Below are positions 1 through 10,225 of a stretch of DNA of 64,000 bases, piece by piece (position 1 is the stretch's first letter; each line of letters opens with the position of its first letter). Under the pieces are notes generated by a model that worked only from the letters and a program-made list of their open reading frames with translations, searched no databases and was not told where the DNA came from. The position numbers were made by a program, and so were the translations under genes. This DNA is from Mycobacterium avium subsp. avium (lineage in GTDB: Bacteria; Actinomycetota; Actinomycetes; Mycobacteriales; Mycobacteriaceae): assembly GCF_009741445.1 (NCBI RefSeq), contig NZ_CP046507.1, forward strand, positions 4,464,001 to 4,528,000. Reading direction: 5' to 3'.

Positions 1-31
1 ACTCGGCCGAAAAGCAGGCCGGCTGACCCGG

Positions 32-1258
32 CTAACCCAGCGCGCGGTCGATGTCGGCGATCAAGTCGTCGGTGCCTTCCAGCCCGACCGAGATGCGGAC
101 CACGCCGTCGCCCAGCCCGATCGCCGCGCGGCCCTCCGGGCCCATCGCCCGGTGGGTGGTGGTAGCGGGATGTGTGACAAGGGATTTGGCGTCACCGAGG
201 TTGTTGGAGATGTCGATCAGCGTCAGCTTGTCCAGCACCTCGAAGGCCCGCTGCTTGGCCTTGTCGTCGGGGCAGTCCAGCGCGAAGGTGATCACCGTTC
301 CGCCGCCGGACATCTGGCGCTTGGCCAGGTCGTACTGCGGGTGGGACGGCAGATACGGGTAGCGGACCCAGCGCACCGCGGGATGGGTCTCCAGGAATTC
401 GGCGATCCGGTGCGCCGAGGAATTGCTGTGTTCCACCCGGATGGCCATGGTCTCAAGGCCTTTCAGCAGCACCCAGGCGTTGAACGCGCTCATCGCCGGA
501 CCGGTGTGCCGCATCAGCTTCTGCACCGGCCCGTCGATGTAGTCCCTGTCCCCGAGGATGGCCCCGCCCAGCACCCGGCCCTGGCCGTCGATGTGTTTGG
601 TGCCCGAGTACACCACCACGTCCACCCCGAGCGGGATGCCCTGCTGCAGCAACGGGGTGGCGAAAACGTTGTCCAGCACCACCTTTGCGCCCGCGGCGTG
701 GGCGAGCTCGGTGACCGCGGCGATGTCCACCAGCGACTGCATCGGGTTCGACGGCGTCTCGAAGAACACCGCCGCCGTCGGCACCGACAACGCCTCCTCC
801 CACTGCGCGAGGTCGTCGCCGTCGACGAACACCGTCTGCACGCCCCAGCGGGGCAGGATCTCGTTGCACACCACGAAGCAGGAGCCGAACAGGCTGCGCG
901 CGGCGACCAGCCGGTCGCCCGCGGCCAGCAGCGCGCCCAGCGAGGTGAACACCGCCGCCATGCCGCTCGCGGTGGCGAACGCCGCCGGCGCGCCTTCGAG
1001 CAGGCGCAGCCGCTCCTCGAACATGGTCACGGTGGGGTTGCCGTAGCGGGAGTAGACGAAATGGTCCAGTTCGCCGGTGAACGACTGCTCGGCAACGGCG
1101 GCCGACTCGTAGACGTAGCCGGAGGTCAGATACAGCGCCTCGGCGGTCTCGTCGAATCCCGAACGCAGCAGTCCGCCGCGCACGCCGATGGTCGCCTGGC
1201 TGACGCCGTCGGGCAGCGCGGGGGGCGTGCGGACCGAATCGTCGCCGGCCTGACTCAT
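32..1258 (-). CDS. metZ: O-succinylhomoserine sulfhydrylase
   Basis: PLP-dependent enzyme of the cystathionine gamma-synthase/gamma-lyase family, converting O-succinylhomoserine and sulfide to homocysteine in methionine synthesis. The protein carries family hallmarks: SRYGNPT near the N-terminus, a TASGMAA cofactor-phosphate loop, and the PLP-lysine motif in YSGTKHIDGQG. I chose ATG at 1258 (MSQAGDDS) because the longer frame would overlap the upstream rhodanese gene, whose stop lies at 1264, leaving a 5-bp gap typical of an operon. The length of 408 residues is normal for MetZ. The rhodanese-metZ pairing is the same as Rv0390-Rv0391 in M. tuberculosis, suggesting the rhodanese helps supply or handle sulfur. 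The function is secure from motifs; the coupling to the rhodanese is inference. Confidence 0.93.
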   Translation of the reverse strand: MSQAGDDSVRTPPALPDGVSQATIGVRGGLLRSGFDETAEALYLTSGYVYESAAVAEQSFTGELDHFVYSRYGNPTVTMFEERLRLLEGAPAAFATASGMAAVFTSLGALLAAGDRLVAARSLFGSCFVVCNEILPRWGVQTVFVDGDDLAQWEEALSVPTAAVFFETPSNPMQSLVDIAAVTELAHAAGAKVVLDNVFATPLLQQGIPLGVDVVVYSGTKHIDGQGRVLGGAILGDRDYIDGPVQKLMRHTGPAMSAFNAWVLLKGLETMAIRVEHSNSSAHRIAEFLETHPAVRWVRYPYLPSHPQYDLAKRQMSGGGTVITFALDCPDDKAKQRAFEVLDKLTLIDISNNLGDAKSLVTHPATTTHRAMGPEGRAAIGLGDGVVRISVGLEGTDDLIADIDRALG

Positions 1259-1263
1259 CCGGG

Positions 1264-1704
1264 CTATCCCTGCTTCCAGGGCAAACCGATTGCCCGCCAA
1301 CCTGTTTCACCGCGGTGGCCGTTGGCGTCGAGATGACCCTCGAAGCCGTCGAGCACGTTGTAGGCCGGCGTGATGCCCAGCTGGGTCGCCACCTCGGCGG
1401 CGCCGATGGAGCGGTTACCCGAGCGGCACAAGAACAGCACCGGACGCTCCTGGCCGGCCGGCGCCGGCTCGACCTGCCGGCGCAGCTGGTCGGCGAAGTC
1501 CGGGTTGTGCCTGCCGTCGGAGGTGTTCCACTCCAGGAAGACCACCTCGCGGCCCAGGCTGGACAGATCGGGCACCCCGACGAAGCGCCATTCGGCGTCG
1601 GTGCGCACGTCGACCAGCACGGCGTTCGGATTGTCGCTGAGCAGTTTCCATGCTTCCAGCGGCGAAACGTCCCCCGCGTAGGAGTGTGCGCGCTCGGTGC
1701 TCAT
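1264..1704 (-). CDS. Single-domain rhodanese-like sulfurtransferase (Rv0390-like)
   Basis: Protein of 146 residues with one rhodanese fold. The active-site loop CRSGNRS has the catalytic cysteine followed by the anion-binding loop typical of thiosulfate or persulfide sulfurtransferases, and an early VLVDVRTDAEW segment is the classic first rhodanese motif. It is cytoplasmic, with no signal peptide. It lies 5 bp upstream of metZ on the same strand, so co-transcription is likely and a role in sulfur delivery for homocysteine synthesis is plausible but not shown. ATG at 1704 is the first start in the frame. An upstream gap of about 85 bp separates it from the purT stop. Confidence 0.88.
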   Translation of the reverse strand: MSTERAHSYAGDVSPLEAWKLLSDNPNAVLVDVRTDAEWRFVGVPDLSSLGREVVFLEWNTSDGRHNPDFADQLRRQVEPAPAGQERPVLFLCRSGNRSIGAAEVATQLGITPAYNVLDGFEGHLDANGHRGETGWRAIGLPWKQG

Positions 1705-1789
1705 GCTGGTGTCCCCTCGTCTCGGTACGCATTGCCGGCCACCCTGACCTGCGATCGTATCGAGGCCGTCGCGCCGGCGCCGCCGCGGC

Positions 1790-3052
1790 TCAACCGCCCG
1801 CGCCGCCCACGCCGCCCGCGCCCGCGGTCAGCCGGGCGGCGACCTGGCCGGCGCGCTCCCGGGCGGCGGCCACCTCCGGTGCGGTCGCCAGGGCCCGGAA
1901 ACCGCGCCCGCACACCCGCAGGTCGCTCTCCGGCACGCCGAGCGCGCCGGACAGGGCCGCTCGGTCGCCGGGGTCGGCGGAGTCGACCACCCGGGCGGCG
2001 GCCGGCGACACCATCATGGTGTCCACCGGCAGGCCCAGGATGGTGCGGGCCTGCAGTTCGAACGCCGAGAGCCGCTGGCTGCGCACCGTCACCCAGGCGC
2101 TGTCGCCCGGGTGGGCGGTGACGTCGGCGAAATACACCTCGTCGTCGTTGACCATCAACTCGACGCCGAACACGCCACGCCCGCCCAGCGCCTTGACGAT
2201 TCGCGCCGCGATCGACTTCGCGGCGTCCATCGCGGCCGGGCTCATCTTCTGCGGCTGCCAGGATTCCAGCACCCGCCCGCCGGCGCCGCGATGCCCGATC
2301 GGTGAGCAGAATTCGATCGCCGGACCCGCGGCGCCCTCGCTGCGCACCGCCAGCAGCATGACGTGGAACTGCACCTCGACCACGGTTTCGGCCAGCACCC
2401 GGGCGCCGGGCTGACCGTCCACCGCGCGGTGCCAGGCGGCCGCGATGTCCTCACGGCCCGCCACCACCGACTGCCGCGGCCCGACCGCCCCGACCACCGG
2501 CTTGACCAGCAACGGGTATCCGGCGTGCGCGCCCACCGCCTCGAGTTCACCCAGTGATCCGGCGAACCAGAACGGCGCGGTGGGCAGCCCCAGCTCGTCG
2601 GCGGCCAGCCGGCGCAGCCCTTCCCGGTCGGCGGCCAGCCGCACGGCGCGGGCGCTGGGCACCGGCTCGGCGCCCGTGCCGTCCAGCGCCTCGAGGGCCG
2701 GCACCGCGACGGCGTCGGCGGTGCTCACCACGACGTCGGGTCGCAGCCGGTGAATCGCCGCCGACAGCTCGCCGGCGTCGGTCAACGGCAGCACCAGCGC
2801 CTGGTCGGCCACCGCGTGCGCGGGCGCCTGCGGGTGCGCGTCGACGGCGATCACCCGCGCGCCCAGCCGCCCCAAGGCGATCGCCAGCTCGCGGCTGATG
2901 TCGCCGGAGCCCAGCAGCATCACCGCCGGCCTGCCGTCGGCGGGAGCCGGGCCGCCGTCGGCGGGAGCCGGGCCGCCCTCGGCGGGAGCGGGCCTGGGCA
3001 CGGCGAGCGCCGTCGTCTCGTCGTCCCGTCCGTCGGTCACGCCGTCAGTCAC
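1790..3052 (-). CDS. purT: Formate-dependent GAR transformylase (PurT)
   Basis: ATP-grasp enzyme that makes N-formylglycinamide ribonucleotide from GAR, formate and ATP in purine synthesis. The N-terminal nucleotide-binding segment MLLGSGDISRELAIALGRLG and the later ATP-grasp segments (PLLVKPVVGAVGPRQSVV, GVFGVELMVNDDEVYF) are recognisable. I chose GTG at 3052 (VTDGVTDGRDD) because it gives 420 residues, close to the mycobacterial PurT length, while the longer frame reads into the next gene. The first 25 or so residues contain a short Ala/Pro/Gly repeat (PAEGGP, PADGGP, PADGRP), a low-complexity insertion likely to be species-variable. The catalytic part looks intact. Confidence 0.9.
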   Translation of the reverse strand: MTDGVTDGRDDETTALAVPRPAPAEGGPAPADGGPAPADGRPAVMLLGSGDISRELAIALGRLGARVIAVDAHPQAPAHAVADQALVLPLTDAGELSAAIHRLRPDVVVSTADAVAVPALEALDGTGAEPVPSARAVRLAADREGLRRLAADELGLPTAPFWFAGSLGELEAVGAHAGYPLLVKPVVGAVGPRQSVVAGREDIAAAWHRAVDGQPGARVLAETVVEVQFHVMLLAVRSEGAAGPAIEFCSPIGHRGAGGRVLESWQPQKMSPAAMDAAKSIAARIVKALGGRGVFGVELMVNDDEVYFADVTAHPGDSAWVTVRSQRLSAFELQARTILGLPVDTMMVSPAAARVVDSADPGDRAALSGALGVPESDLRVCGRGFRALATAPEVAAARERAGQVAARLTAGAGGVGGAGG

Positions 3053-3105
3053 GGGTCCAAGGATAGGTGGGTCCGCTGAGTGCCCGTCCCGCCTCGGGGC
3101 CGGCC

Positions 3106-3740
3106 TCAGGGCTGGCCGGGTAGCAGCCGCACCATCAGGCCGTGGCCCTCGGCCAGCACCGTCTGGTCGCCGTCGACCAGTTCGGCGGCCACGAACGCCT
3201 TGCGGCCCTCGGTCCCGGTGACCCGGCCGCGCACCAGCAGCGGCACGTCGATCGGGGTGATCTTGCGGTAGTCGACGTGCAGGAAGGCCGTCCGGCTGAT
3301 CGGCCGGCCCGCGGCGTGCGAGATCATGCCGAACATGTGGTCGAACAGCAGCGGCAGCACGCCGCCGTGCACCGCGTGGTTGCCGCCGACGTGGAACCGG
3401 CTGAAGTGCCCGGTCATCTCGACACCGTCGGGTCCGTAGCGGGTCAGCACCCATGGCGGCAGCAGCAGGCTGCCCATGCCGGGCAGGCCGGGGGTGCGGC
3501 CCGCGGGCGCAGCGCCCTCGTCGGCCTCGAACGGATCCAGGAGCTCGACCAAGGCGGCCACCCGCTCGGCCGCGTCGTCCCAGACGTCGTCACCGGGGTC
3601 GGCGGACACCGCGAGGTCCTGCAGCCGGCGCATGGACTCCACGAACCGGGCGAACCCCGGCCCGGGGCTGGCCGGGCCGTACTCCGGGAAGCCGCCGTGG
3701 TGTTCGTATTCGGGATCTAGTTCGGTCGGGTCGGGTTCCG

Positions 3741-3744
<4 letters not shown>
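3106..3744 (-). CDS. PaaI-type hotdog-fold thioesterase (Rv0356c-like)
   Basis: Protein of 212 residues. The C-terminal two thirds has the hotdog thioesterase pattern: a helix containing HAVHGGVLPLLFDHMFGM (the HGG motif and central helix), then TAFLHVDYRKITPIDVPL and a final strand region KAFVAAELVDGD. It probably hydrolyses an acyl-CoA, substrate unknown. The GTG start at 3744 overlaps the purA stop as GTGA, so translation is probably coupled to purA. The N-terminal 80 residues are acidic and specific to actinobacterial homologs. I recall the same purA-thioesterase pairing as Rv0357c-Rv0356c. Confidence 0.82.
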
Positions 3745-5039
<1,295 letters not shown>

Positions 5040-5146
5040 GACACGCTCCAACCCTGATCTCGCCTGCGTATTGTGGTCCAGCCGGTGACCCACCCTAGCC
5101 TGGCGGCGAGGCGGGCCGCCGATGGCCGGCGCAGGAGCCGGGCAAA

Positions 5147-6088
5147 TCAGCTTAAGCCAGGACGCGCCGCGACCGGGGCGCTCGCCGGCCCGGGCGGTTT
5201 GGCCGCGCACACGCCGGTCCGGGTGGACGGGTCCAGCATCAGGCACAGGCCATTGGCGCCGCGACCGTTCCGGGTGGCCGACCACCCCGGATGCACGGGT
5301 TTGCCGTTCCAGCTGATCAGCGTCCAGCCGTCGCGGGGGCTGCCCTGGATGACCACGATGCCCGTGTTGGGCAGCGGGTCGAAGAGCAGCAGCAACGGAT
5401 CGGGGTTCTTGACGGTCATCATCGTCCCGACGCCGATGGCGAACTCGCTGGAGAACGCCACCCCGGTGATCCGGCCATTGGCGGCGCGGACCGGGTTCGT
5501 CACCGCCCCGGCGTACACCGCCTGAAGCACGTCACCGAAGCCGCCGGCGCTGGCCGCGGCGCTGCCGTACACGGTTTGCAGCGCGCCGTCGAAGCGCCGG
5601 CGGAACTCGTACCCGTTGGCGTCCGCGGAGCCGGGAGCCAGCATCGGCACGATGCGCAGCCCGAGCATCCACGCGATCGGCGCCAAGAGGTAGGCCAGCC
5701 CGCCGAGGCTGAACTGCGGCTGGCCGTTGAAGATGCCGGCGTCGATCTCGTTGAGCCCCGGCAGCACTTGGACGTTCATGCCCAGCGCGCTGGCCAGCGG
5801 CGCCGCGGTCTGCTGCGTCCTGATCAGCTGCGAGGCGAAGATCGCGGCGACCGGGCCCCGCGCCGCCAGAACGCCGGCGACGGTCTGCGCCTGTTGCTGA
5901 CCGAGCTGGGTGAGGGATGCGCCGGGCACCGCCGTGTCGATCAGTCCCGCCGCGTTGGCCACCGACTGCCCGTGGCGCACCAGGTCGATCACGATCGACT
6001 CGTCGGCCGAGGCGGTCGCCGAAGCGCTGCACAGCAGCACGACCGACGCCAGCACGGCGCCGGCGCGGCACAGCGGCGTCCTCAGCAA
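5147..6088 (-). CDS. Secreted histidine phosphatase family protein
   Basis: Protein of 313 residues with an N-terminal signal peptide (hydrophobic AVLASVVLLCSASATASA ending near residue 28) followed at once by the phosphoglycerate-mutase/acid-phosphatase motif DLVRHGQS, whose histidine is the phospho-acceptor. A later SQLIRTQQTAAPLA segment fits the second arginine region of the fold. It is therefore an exported phosphatase, substrate unknown. The start at 6088 is TTG; alternative starts exist a few codons in. It is transcribed divergently from the Rv0358-like gene, with about 300 bp between them. Confidence 0.78.
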   Translation of the reverse strand: MLRTPLCRAGAVLASVVLLCSASATASADESIVIDLVRHGQSVANAAGLIDTAVPGASLTQLGQQQAQTVAGVLAARGPVAAIFASQLIRTQQTAAPLASALGMNVQVLPGLNEIDAGIFNGQPQFSLGGLAYLLAPIAWMLGLRIVPMLAPGSADANGYEFRRRFDGALQTVYGSAAASAGGFGDVLQAVYAGAVTNPVRAANGRITGVAFSSEFAIGVGTMMTVKNPDPLLLLFDPLPNTGIVVIQGSPRDGWTLISWNGKPVHPGWSATRNGRGANGLCLMLDPSTRTGVCAAKPPGPASAPVAARPGLS

Positions 6089-6384
6089 CGGACGCGGACG
6101 GGACCGGCGCCCGACGCGGTCGGCGCGATCGACAAGATGGCGGTTGGTCGAGGAATGGTGGTGCTCCGTTCCGCTAAACCACTCGTGGCGGGATTCCGCG
6201 CAACGTCAGCCCTGTGGCAGGAGTAAAGTATCCGGTTGTTTCCCGGAAGCGTGGCAACAACTTTCGCAGTCCGACGCCATGTTGTGACCGTGTCGTTATG
6301 GTGCGCCCTTTCGGCGTCGCGGTTCATGTCCGCTCAGAGATGTTGGGAGACAAGGACATTGGATGTTCGCCGATTGGATGGGCT
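6089..6384. other. Divergent intergenic region
   Basis: About 296 bp between two divergently transcribed genes (secreted phosphatase on the minus strand, Rv0358-like gene on the plus strand). It should contain both promoters. I see no convincing ORF, repeat or strong palindrome in it. Confidence 0.5.
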
Positions 6385-7035
6385 GTGACGCAACAGGATC
6401 GGGCCGCCGCGGTTCTTCAGTTCGGCCGGCGACGCGGCTACCGGCCGTTGCGCGGCATGCCCACCCATCGGGTCGCCGGTGACACCGATGTCGACGCCGC
6501 GATCGGCCCGTACCGGCGGCTGATCGTGCTCGGCGGCGACGCCGAGCTGGCATTGGTGCTGACCCGGCTGCTGCGCGCCGAGCGGCTGGACGTCGAGATG
6601 GCCTACGTGCCGCGCCGGCGCACCCGGGCCACCCGGAACTACCGGCTGCCCACCGGATTCCGGGCGGCGCGGCGGGCCGCGCGGGGTGCGGCGCGGCGGG
6701 TGCCGCTGATCCGCGACGAGACGGGCTCGGCGATCGTCGGGCGGGCCTGCTGGGCGGCGCCCGGCGGGCAGCGGTGGCTGCACGGCGAGGCCGTCGTCGA
6801 CGACACCACGTTGTTCGACGGCGACGTCACCGCCGTGTGGATCGAGCCGACGGCGGCGATGCCGGGCCTGCGGGCGGCGGTCGCGGGCCGGCCGTGGCGG
6901 CGCTGGGTCACCGGCCGGGCGGCGCAGCTGGGCAGCACCGGGGCGACCGTGCTGCGCGACGGCGTGCCGGCCGACCGCCCCGCGCGGCGGTCGGCCTTCT
7001 ACCGCAACATCGAGGGCTGGCTGCTGGTCCGCTAG
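6385..7035 (+). CDS. Conserved hypothetical protein (Rv0358-like)
   Basis: Protein of 216 residues from GTG at 6385 (MTQQDRAAAV). The central segment RRLIVLGGDAELALVLTRLL and the basic PRRRTRATRNYRLPTG resemble actinobacterial proteins annotated only as hypothetical; the length matches what I recall of Rv0358 (about 215 residues). It is arginine-rich and has no membrane segment or signal peptide. The stop at 7035 lies 9 bp before the next gene, so the two are probably co-transcribed. I do not recognise a catalytic motif and assign no function. Confidence 0.72.
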   Translation: MTQQDRAAAVLQFGRRRGYRPLRGMPTHRVAGDTDVDAAIGPYRRLIVLGGDAELALVLTRLLRAERLDVEMAYVPRRRTRATRNYRLPTGFRAARRAARGAARRVPLIRDETGSAIVGRACWAAPGGQRWLHGEAVVDDTTLFDGDVTAVWIEPTAAMPGLRAAVAGRPWRRWVTGRAAQLGSTGATVLRDGVPADRPARRSAFYRNIEGWLLVR

Positions 7036-7044
7036 TTTCGACCG

Positions 7045-7826
7045 GTGAGCTTCCGCGCCCCCCAACACGAGTCGGTGCGGCCCAGCCCGATCTTTCTGGC
7101 TCTGCTGGGGTTGACCGCGCTGGGCGGGGCGCTGGCCTGGCTGGCCGGATCCAGCCCGCGGCCGCTGGCCTACCTCGGCGTGTTCGTCTTCGTCATCGCC
7201 GGCTGGCTGGTGTCGCTGTGCCTGCACGAATTCGGGCACGCGGTGACCGCCTGGCGCTTCGGCGACCGGGACGCGGCGGTGCGCGGCTACTGACGCTGGA
7301 CCCGCGCCGCTACAGCCATCCCGCGCTGTCGCTGGTGCTGCCGATGGTGATCATCGCGCTGGGCGGCATCGGTCTGCCCGGTGCGGCGGTCTACGTGCAG
7401 ACCTGGTTCATGACCCCGGCCCGCCGCACCCTGGTCAGCCTGGCCGGCCCGGCGGCCAACCTGGTGCTGGCGGCGGTGCTGCTGGCGCTGACCCGGGCGT
7501 TCTTCACCGCCGACCACGCGGTGCTGTGGGCGGGCGTGGCCTTCCTGGGGTTCCTGCAGCTCACCGCGGTGCTGTTGAACCTGCTGCCGATCCCGGGGCT
7601 GGACGGCTACGACGCCCTGGAACCGCACCTGAGCCCCGAGACGCAGCGGGCGCTGGCGCCGGCCAAGCAGTGGGGGTTCTTCATCCTGCTGTTCCTGCTG
7701 TTGGCGCCGGGGCTCAACCGGTGGTTCTTCGGGATCGTCTACTGGCTGTTCGACTTCTCCGGCGTGCCGCACTGGCTGGCCGGCGCGGGCAACGTGCTGA
7801 CCCGCTTCTGGAGCCGCTGGGTCTGA
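7045..7826 (+). pseudogene. Site-2-protease-like membrane metalloprotease, frameshifted (Rv0359-like)
   Basis: Two adjacent frames together make one M50-family membrane protease. Frame 1 starts at GTG 7045 and ends at 7293 with LCLHEFGHAVTAWRFGDRDAAVRGY; it contains the zinc motif HEFGH and two hydrophobic helices. The remainder continues in another frame from about 7293 (LTLDPRRYSHP) to 7826, including VSLAGPAANLVLA and NLLPIPGLDGYDAL, the usual second conserved region with the third zinc ligand (NxxPxxxLDG). One missing C after the tac codon at about 7288-7290 explains the break: inserting it restores GYLTLD. As written the product is truncated after 82 residues. Either a real inactivating deletion or an assembly error. 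Confidence 0.85.
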
Positions 7827-7829
7827 CCC

Positions 7830-7866
7830 TTGCCATATATGCGTTGCCATGCATATATTTCCCGGC
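7830..7866 (+). promoter_or_regulatory. Promoter with palindromic operator before the cation exporter
   Basis: A perfect 8-bp inverted repeat (ATATATGC, 7835-7842; GCATATAT, 7851-7858) with an 8-bp spacer sits in otherwise GC-rich DNA. It overlaps a possible -35 (TTGCCA, 7830-7835) and -10 (TATATT, 7854-7859). A transcript starting about 7 nt after that -10 would begin at the ATG at 7867, giving a leaderless mRNA. The geometry and AT-rich arms resemble ArsR/SmtB-family metal-sensor operators, which fits the adjacent metal exporter. The regulator itself is not encoded here. Confidence 0.55.
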
Positions 7867-8763
7867 ATGGGCGCCGGCCACAACCACACCCCCGCCGAGA
7901 CGGGTGACGCCCGGCTGATCCCGCGGATGGTGATGGCCGCGGCGATCCTGGCGGCGTTCTTCGTCGTCGAGCTGGTCACCTCGTTGCTGATCAACTCGAT
8001 CGCGCTGCTGGCCGACGCGGGCCACATGCTGACCGACGTCGTTGCGGTGTTCATGGGGCTGGTCGCCGTCACGCTGGCCCGCCGGGGCAGCTCGTCGCCG
8101 GCGCGCACCTACGGCTGGCACCGCGCCGAGGTGTTCACCGCCGTCGCCAACGCCGGGCTGCTGATCGGCGTCTCGGTGTTCATCCTCTACGAGGCGATCC
8201 AGCGGCTGCGCGAGGCTCCCGCCGTGCCGGGCGTGCCGATGATCGTGGTGGCACTGGCCGGGCTGGCCGCCAACTTCGTCGTCGCGCTGCTGCTGCGCTC
8301 GCACTCGTCGGGCAGCCTGGCCGTCAAGGGCGCCTACCTGGAGGTCATCGCCGACACCGTGGGCAGCCTGGGCGTGCTGATCGCCGGGGTGGTCACGGTG
8401 ACCACGCGCTGGCCCTACGCCGACGTGGTGGTGGCCGTGCTGGTGGCGCTGTGGGTGCTGCCCCGGGCCATCTCGCTGGCCCGCGACGCACTGCGGATCC
8501 TGTCCGAATCCTCACCCACCCACATCGACGTCGAGGAGCTGCGCGCCGCGCTGGGCGCCGTCGACGGCGTGACCGGCGTGCACGACCTGCACGTGTGGAC
8601 GCTGTCGCCGGGCAAGGACATGTGCACCGCGCACCTGATCAGCACCGGCGACTCCGCCCGGGTGCTGCGCGACGCCCGCGCCGTGCTCTCGGCCCGCGGG
8701 CTCGCCCACGCCACCGTGCAGATCGACTGCCCGGACGACACCGAGTGCTCCGACAGCTTCTGA
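7867..8763 (+). CDS. Cation diffusion facilitator metal exporter
   Basis: Protein of 298 residues, CDF family, exporting divalent metal (Zn, Co, Ni or similar) by proton antiport. Six membrane helices are visible; the metal-site pattern appears in helix 2 as LLADAGHMLTD (HxxxD) and in helix 5 as EVIADTVGSLGV (a DxxxxxG form). The C-terminal cytoplasmic domain holds VHDLHVWTLSPGKDM, typical of CDF proteins. A short His-containing N-terminus (GAGHNHT) may bind metal. I chose ATG 7867 rather than ATG 7849 because the latter lies inside the operator palindrome and 7867 fits a leaderless start. Convergent with the downstream gene, 6 bp apart. Confidence 0.9.
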   Translation: MGAGHNHTPAETGDARLIPRMVMAAAILAAFFVVELVTSLLINSIALLADAGHMLTDVVAVFMGLVAVTLARRGSSSPARTYGWHRAEVFTAVANAGLLIGVSVFILYEAIQRLREAPAVPGVPMIVVALAGLAANFVVALLLRSHSSGSLAVKGAYLEVIADTVGSLGVLIAGVVTVTTRWPYADVVVAVLVALWVLPRAISLARDALRILSESSPTHIDVEELRAALGAVDGVTGVHDLHVWTLSPGKDMCTAHLISTGDSARVLRDARAVLSARGLAHATVQIDCPDDTECSDSF

Positions 8764-8769
8764 AAAGCC

Positions 8770-9183
8770 TTACAGCCCAAGCTCTTTGCGTGCTGCGGGG
8801 TCGCAATCATCGAGCAGGTCCAGGCAGCGCAGGTACTCGTCGGTCTCGCCGATCGTGTCGGCCGCGCGGGCCAGCGCCGCCACGCAGCGCAGGAAGCCGC
8901 GGTTGGGTTCGTGCGAGTACGGCACCGGGCCGAAGCCCTTCCAGCCGTTGCGGCGCAGCTGGTCCAGGCCGCGGTGGTAGCCGGTGCGGGCGTAGGCATA
9001 GGCGGTGATGGCCCGGTCGTCGGCCAGCGCCTGCTCGGCGAGCGCCGCCCAGGCCACCGAGGCCGTCGGATGCGCGGCGGCGACGATGCCCGGGTTCTCC
9101 CCCGCGGCCAGTTCCGCCTCGGCGTCGGCATCTCCGGGCAGCAGGATCGGGTCGGGCCCCAGCAGATCTCCCATCGGCGTCAT
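8770..9183 (-). CDS. DUF3151 family protein (Rv0360c-like)
   Basis: Protein of 137 residues from ATG 9183 (MTPMGDLLG). The sequence has the actinobacterial DUF3151 character: a helical ASVAWAALAEQALA stretch, then YARTGYHRGLDQLRRNGWKG and a C-terminal LLDDCDPAARKELG. It is soluble, with no signal or membrane segment. The frame extends upstream to 9234, but that stretch is in the divergent promoter region. Function unknown; it is widely conserved in Actinobacteria. Confidence 0.8.
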   Translation of the reverse strand: MTPMGDLLGPDPILLPGDADAEAELAAGENPGIVAAAHPTASVAWAALAEQALADDRAITAYAYARTGYHRGLDQLRRNGWKGFGPVPYSHEPNRGFLRCVAALARAADTIGETDEYLRCLDLLDDCDPAARKELGL

Positions 9184-9306
9184 GGCTCTATTCTGCAGCT
9201 CACTCGTCTCGCCCGCGGGACGCACCTCTACCATCGCCCCGAGCGGGGTACTCGGTCGCTAAGCTCTGCAACTACCCCACTCGACAGCGGGAGGACAGTA
9301 GTACTC

Positions 9307-10188
9307 ATGCCCAACCCACCCGAACCCGGCCGCGGCGGCCCGCCGAAACGGCCCGGGTTCGACCCACGCGCGTCTCGCGCGAGCGACGAGTGGACGCCCG
9401 AGACCGGCGAGGAGCCCGACGGCGGCTTCGACAGCAGCGAGGACGCCACCGAGAGCGTCCCGATGGTCCCGAGCGACGCCGAAACCGAGACCGTGGTGAT
9501 CAACAAACCCGATCCGCCCAGCGGCCCGCAGGAGACGCCGGACGGCCCGCAGCGCGAACGCCGGTTCACCGCGCCGGGCTTCGACGCGAAGGAAACCACG
9601 ATCATCGCCACCACACCGGAGCCGGCCACCGAGGCGTTCGTGCCGCCCGGGCAGGACAACACCACCCAGTTCGGGGTTCCGCCCAAAGCCGCTGTCCCAC
9701 AATCGATTCCACCTCGGCTCGGCGGGAAGCTGCGCACCTCCCGGCAATTCAACTGGGGCTGGATACTGGCGCTGGTGGTGATCGTGCTGGCGCTGGCGGC
9801 GATCGCGATCCTGGGCACCGTGCTGCTCACCCGCGGCAGGCACACCAACGTCTCGCAGGAGGATCAGGTCCGGCACACCATCGGCAACTTCGACGCGGCC
9901 ATCCAGCGCGGTGACCTGACCACGCTGCGCAGCATCACCTGCGGCACCACCCGCGACGGCTACGCCGACTACGACGAACACGCCTGGGCGGAGACCTATC
10001 GCCGGGTCTCGGCGGCCAAGCAGTACCCGGTGATCGCCAGCATCGACCAGGTGGTGGTCAACGGCCAGCACGCCGAGGCGAACGTCACCACCTTCATGGC
10101 CTACGACCCGCAGGTGCGCTCCACCCGCAGCCTGGACCTGCAGTACCGCGACGACCAGTGGAAGATCTGCCAGTCCGCCAGCGGATAG
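9307..10188 (+). CDS. Membrane-anchored protein with C-terminal NTF2-like domain (Rv0361-like)
   Basis: Protein of 293 residues from ATG 9307, with an AGGACAG-type ribosome site just upstream. Residues 1-140 are acidic, Pro-rich and probably disordered in the cytoplasm (PNPPEPGRGG, TETVVINKPDPP). One membrane helix follows (GWILALVVIVLALAAIAILG), then an extracytoplasmic domain of about 110 residues (EDQVRHTIGNFDAAIQRGD ... DDQWKICQSASG) with the pattern of DUF4878/NTF2-like folds. The disordered tail could be a phosphorylation target, as in other mycobacterial membrane proteins of this design, but that is inference. Confidence 0.75.
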   Translation: MPNPPEPGRGGPPKRPGFDPRASRASDEWTPETGEEPDGGFDSSEDATESVPMVPSDAETETVVINKPDPPSGPQETPDGPQRERRFTAPGFDAKETTIIATTPEPATEAFVPPGQDNTTQFGVPPKAAVPQSIPPRLGGKLRTSRQFNWGWILALVVIVLALAAIAILGTVLLTRGRHTNVSQEDQVRHTIGNFDAAIQRGDLTTLRSITCGTTRDGYADYDEHAWAETYRRVSAAKQYPVIASIDQVVVNGQHAEANVTTFMAYDPQVRSTRSLDLQYRDDQWKICQSASG

Positions 10189-10225
10189 CCATGATTGCCG
10201 GTGCGACCGGTATGTTTGAGGCATC

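Noticed and set aside
1..26. Possible last codons of a plus-strand gene (SAEKQAG then TGA at 24-26), which could be an ndhA-like neighbour of metZ
   Set aside because: Only eight codons are visible, too few to support a call.
3052..3454. N-terminal extension of purT to 3454
   Set aside because: It overlaps the thioesterase gene in another frame and would make PurT 134 residues longer than the family.
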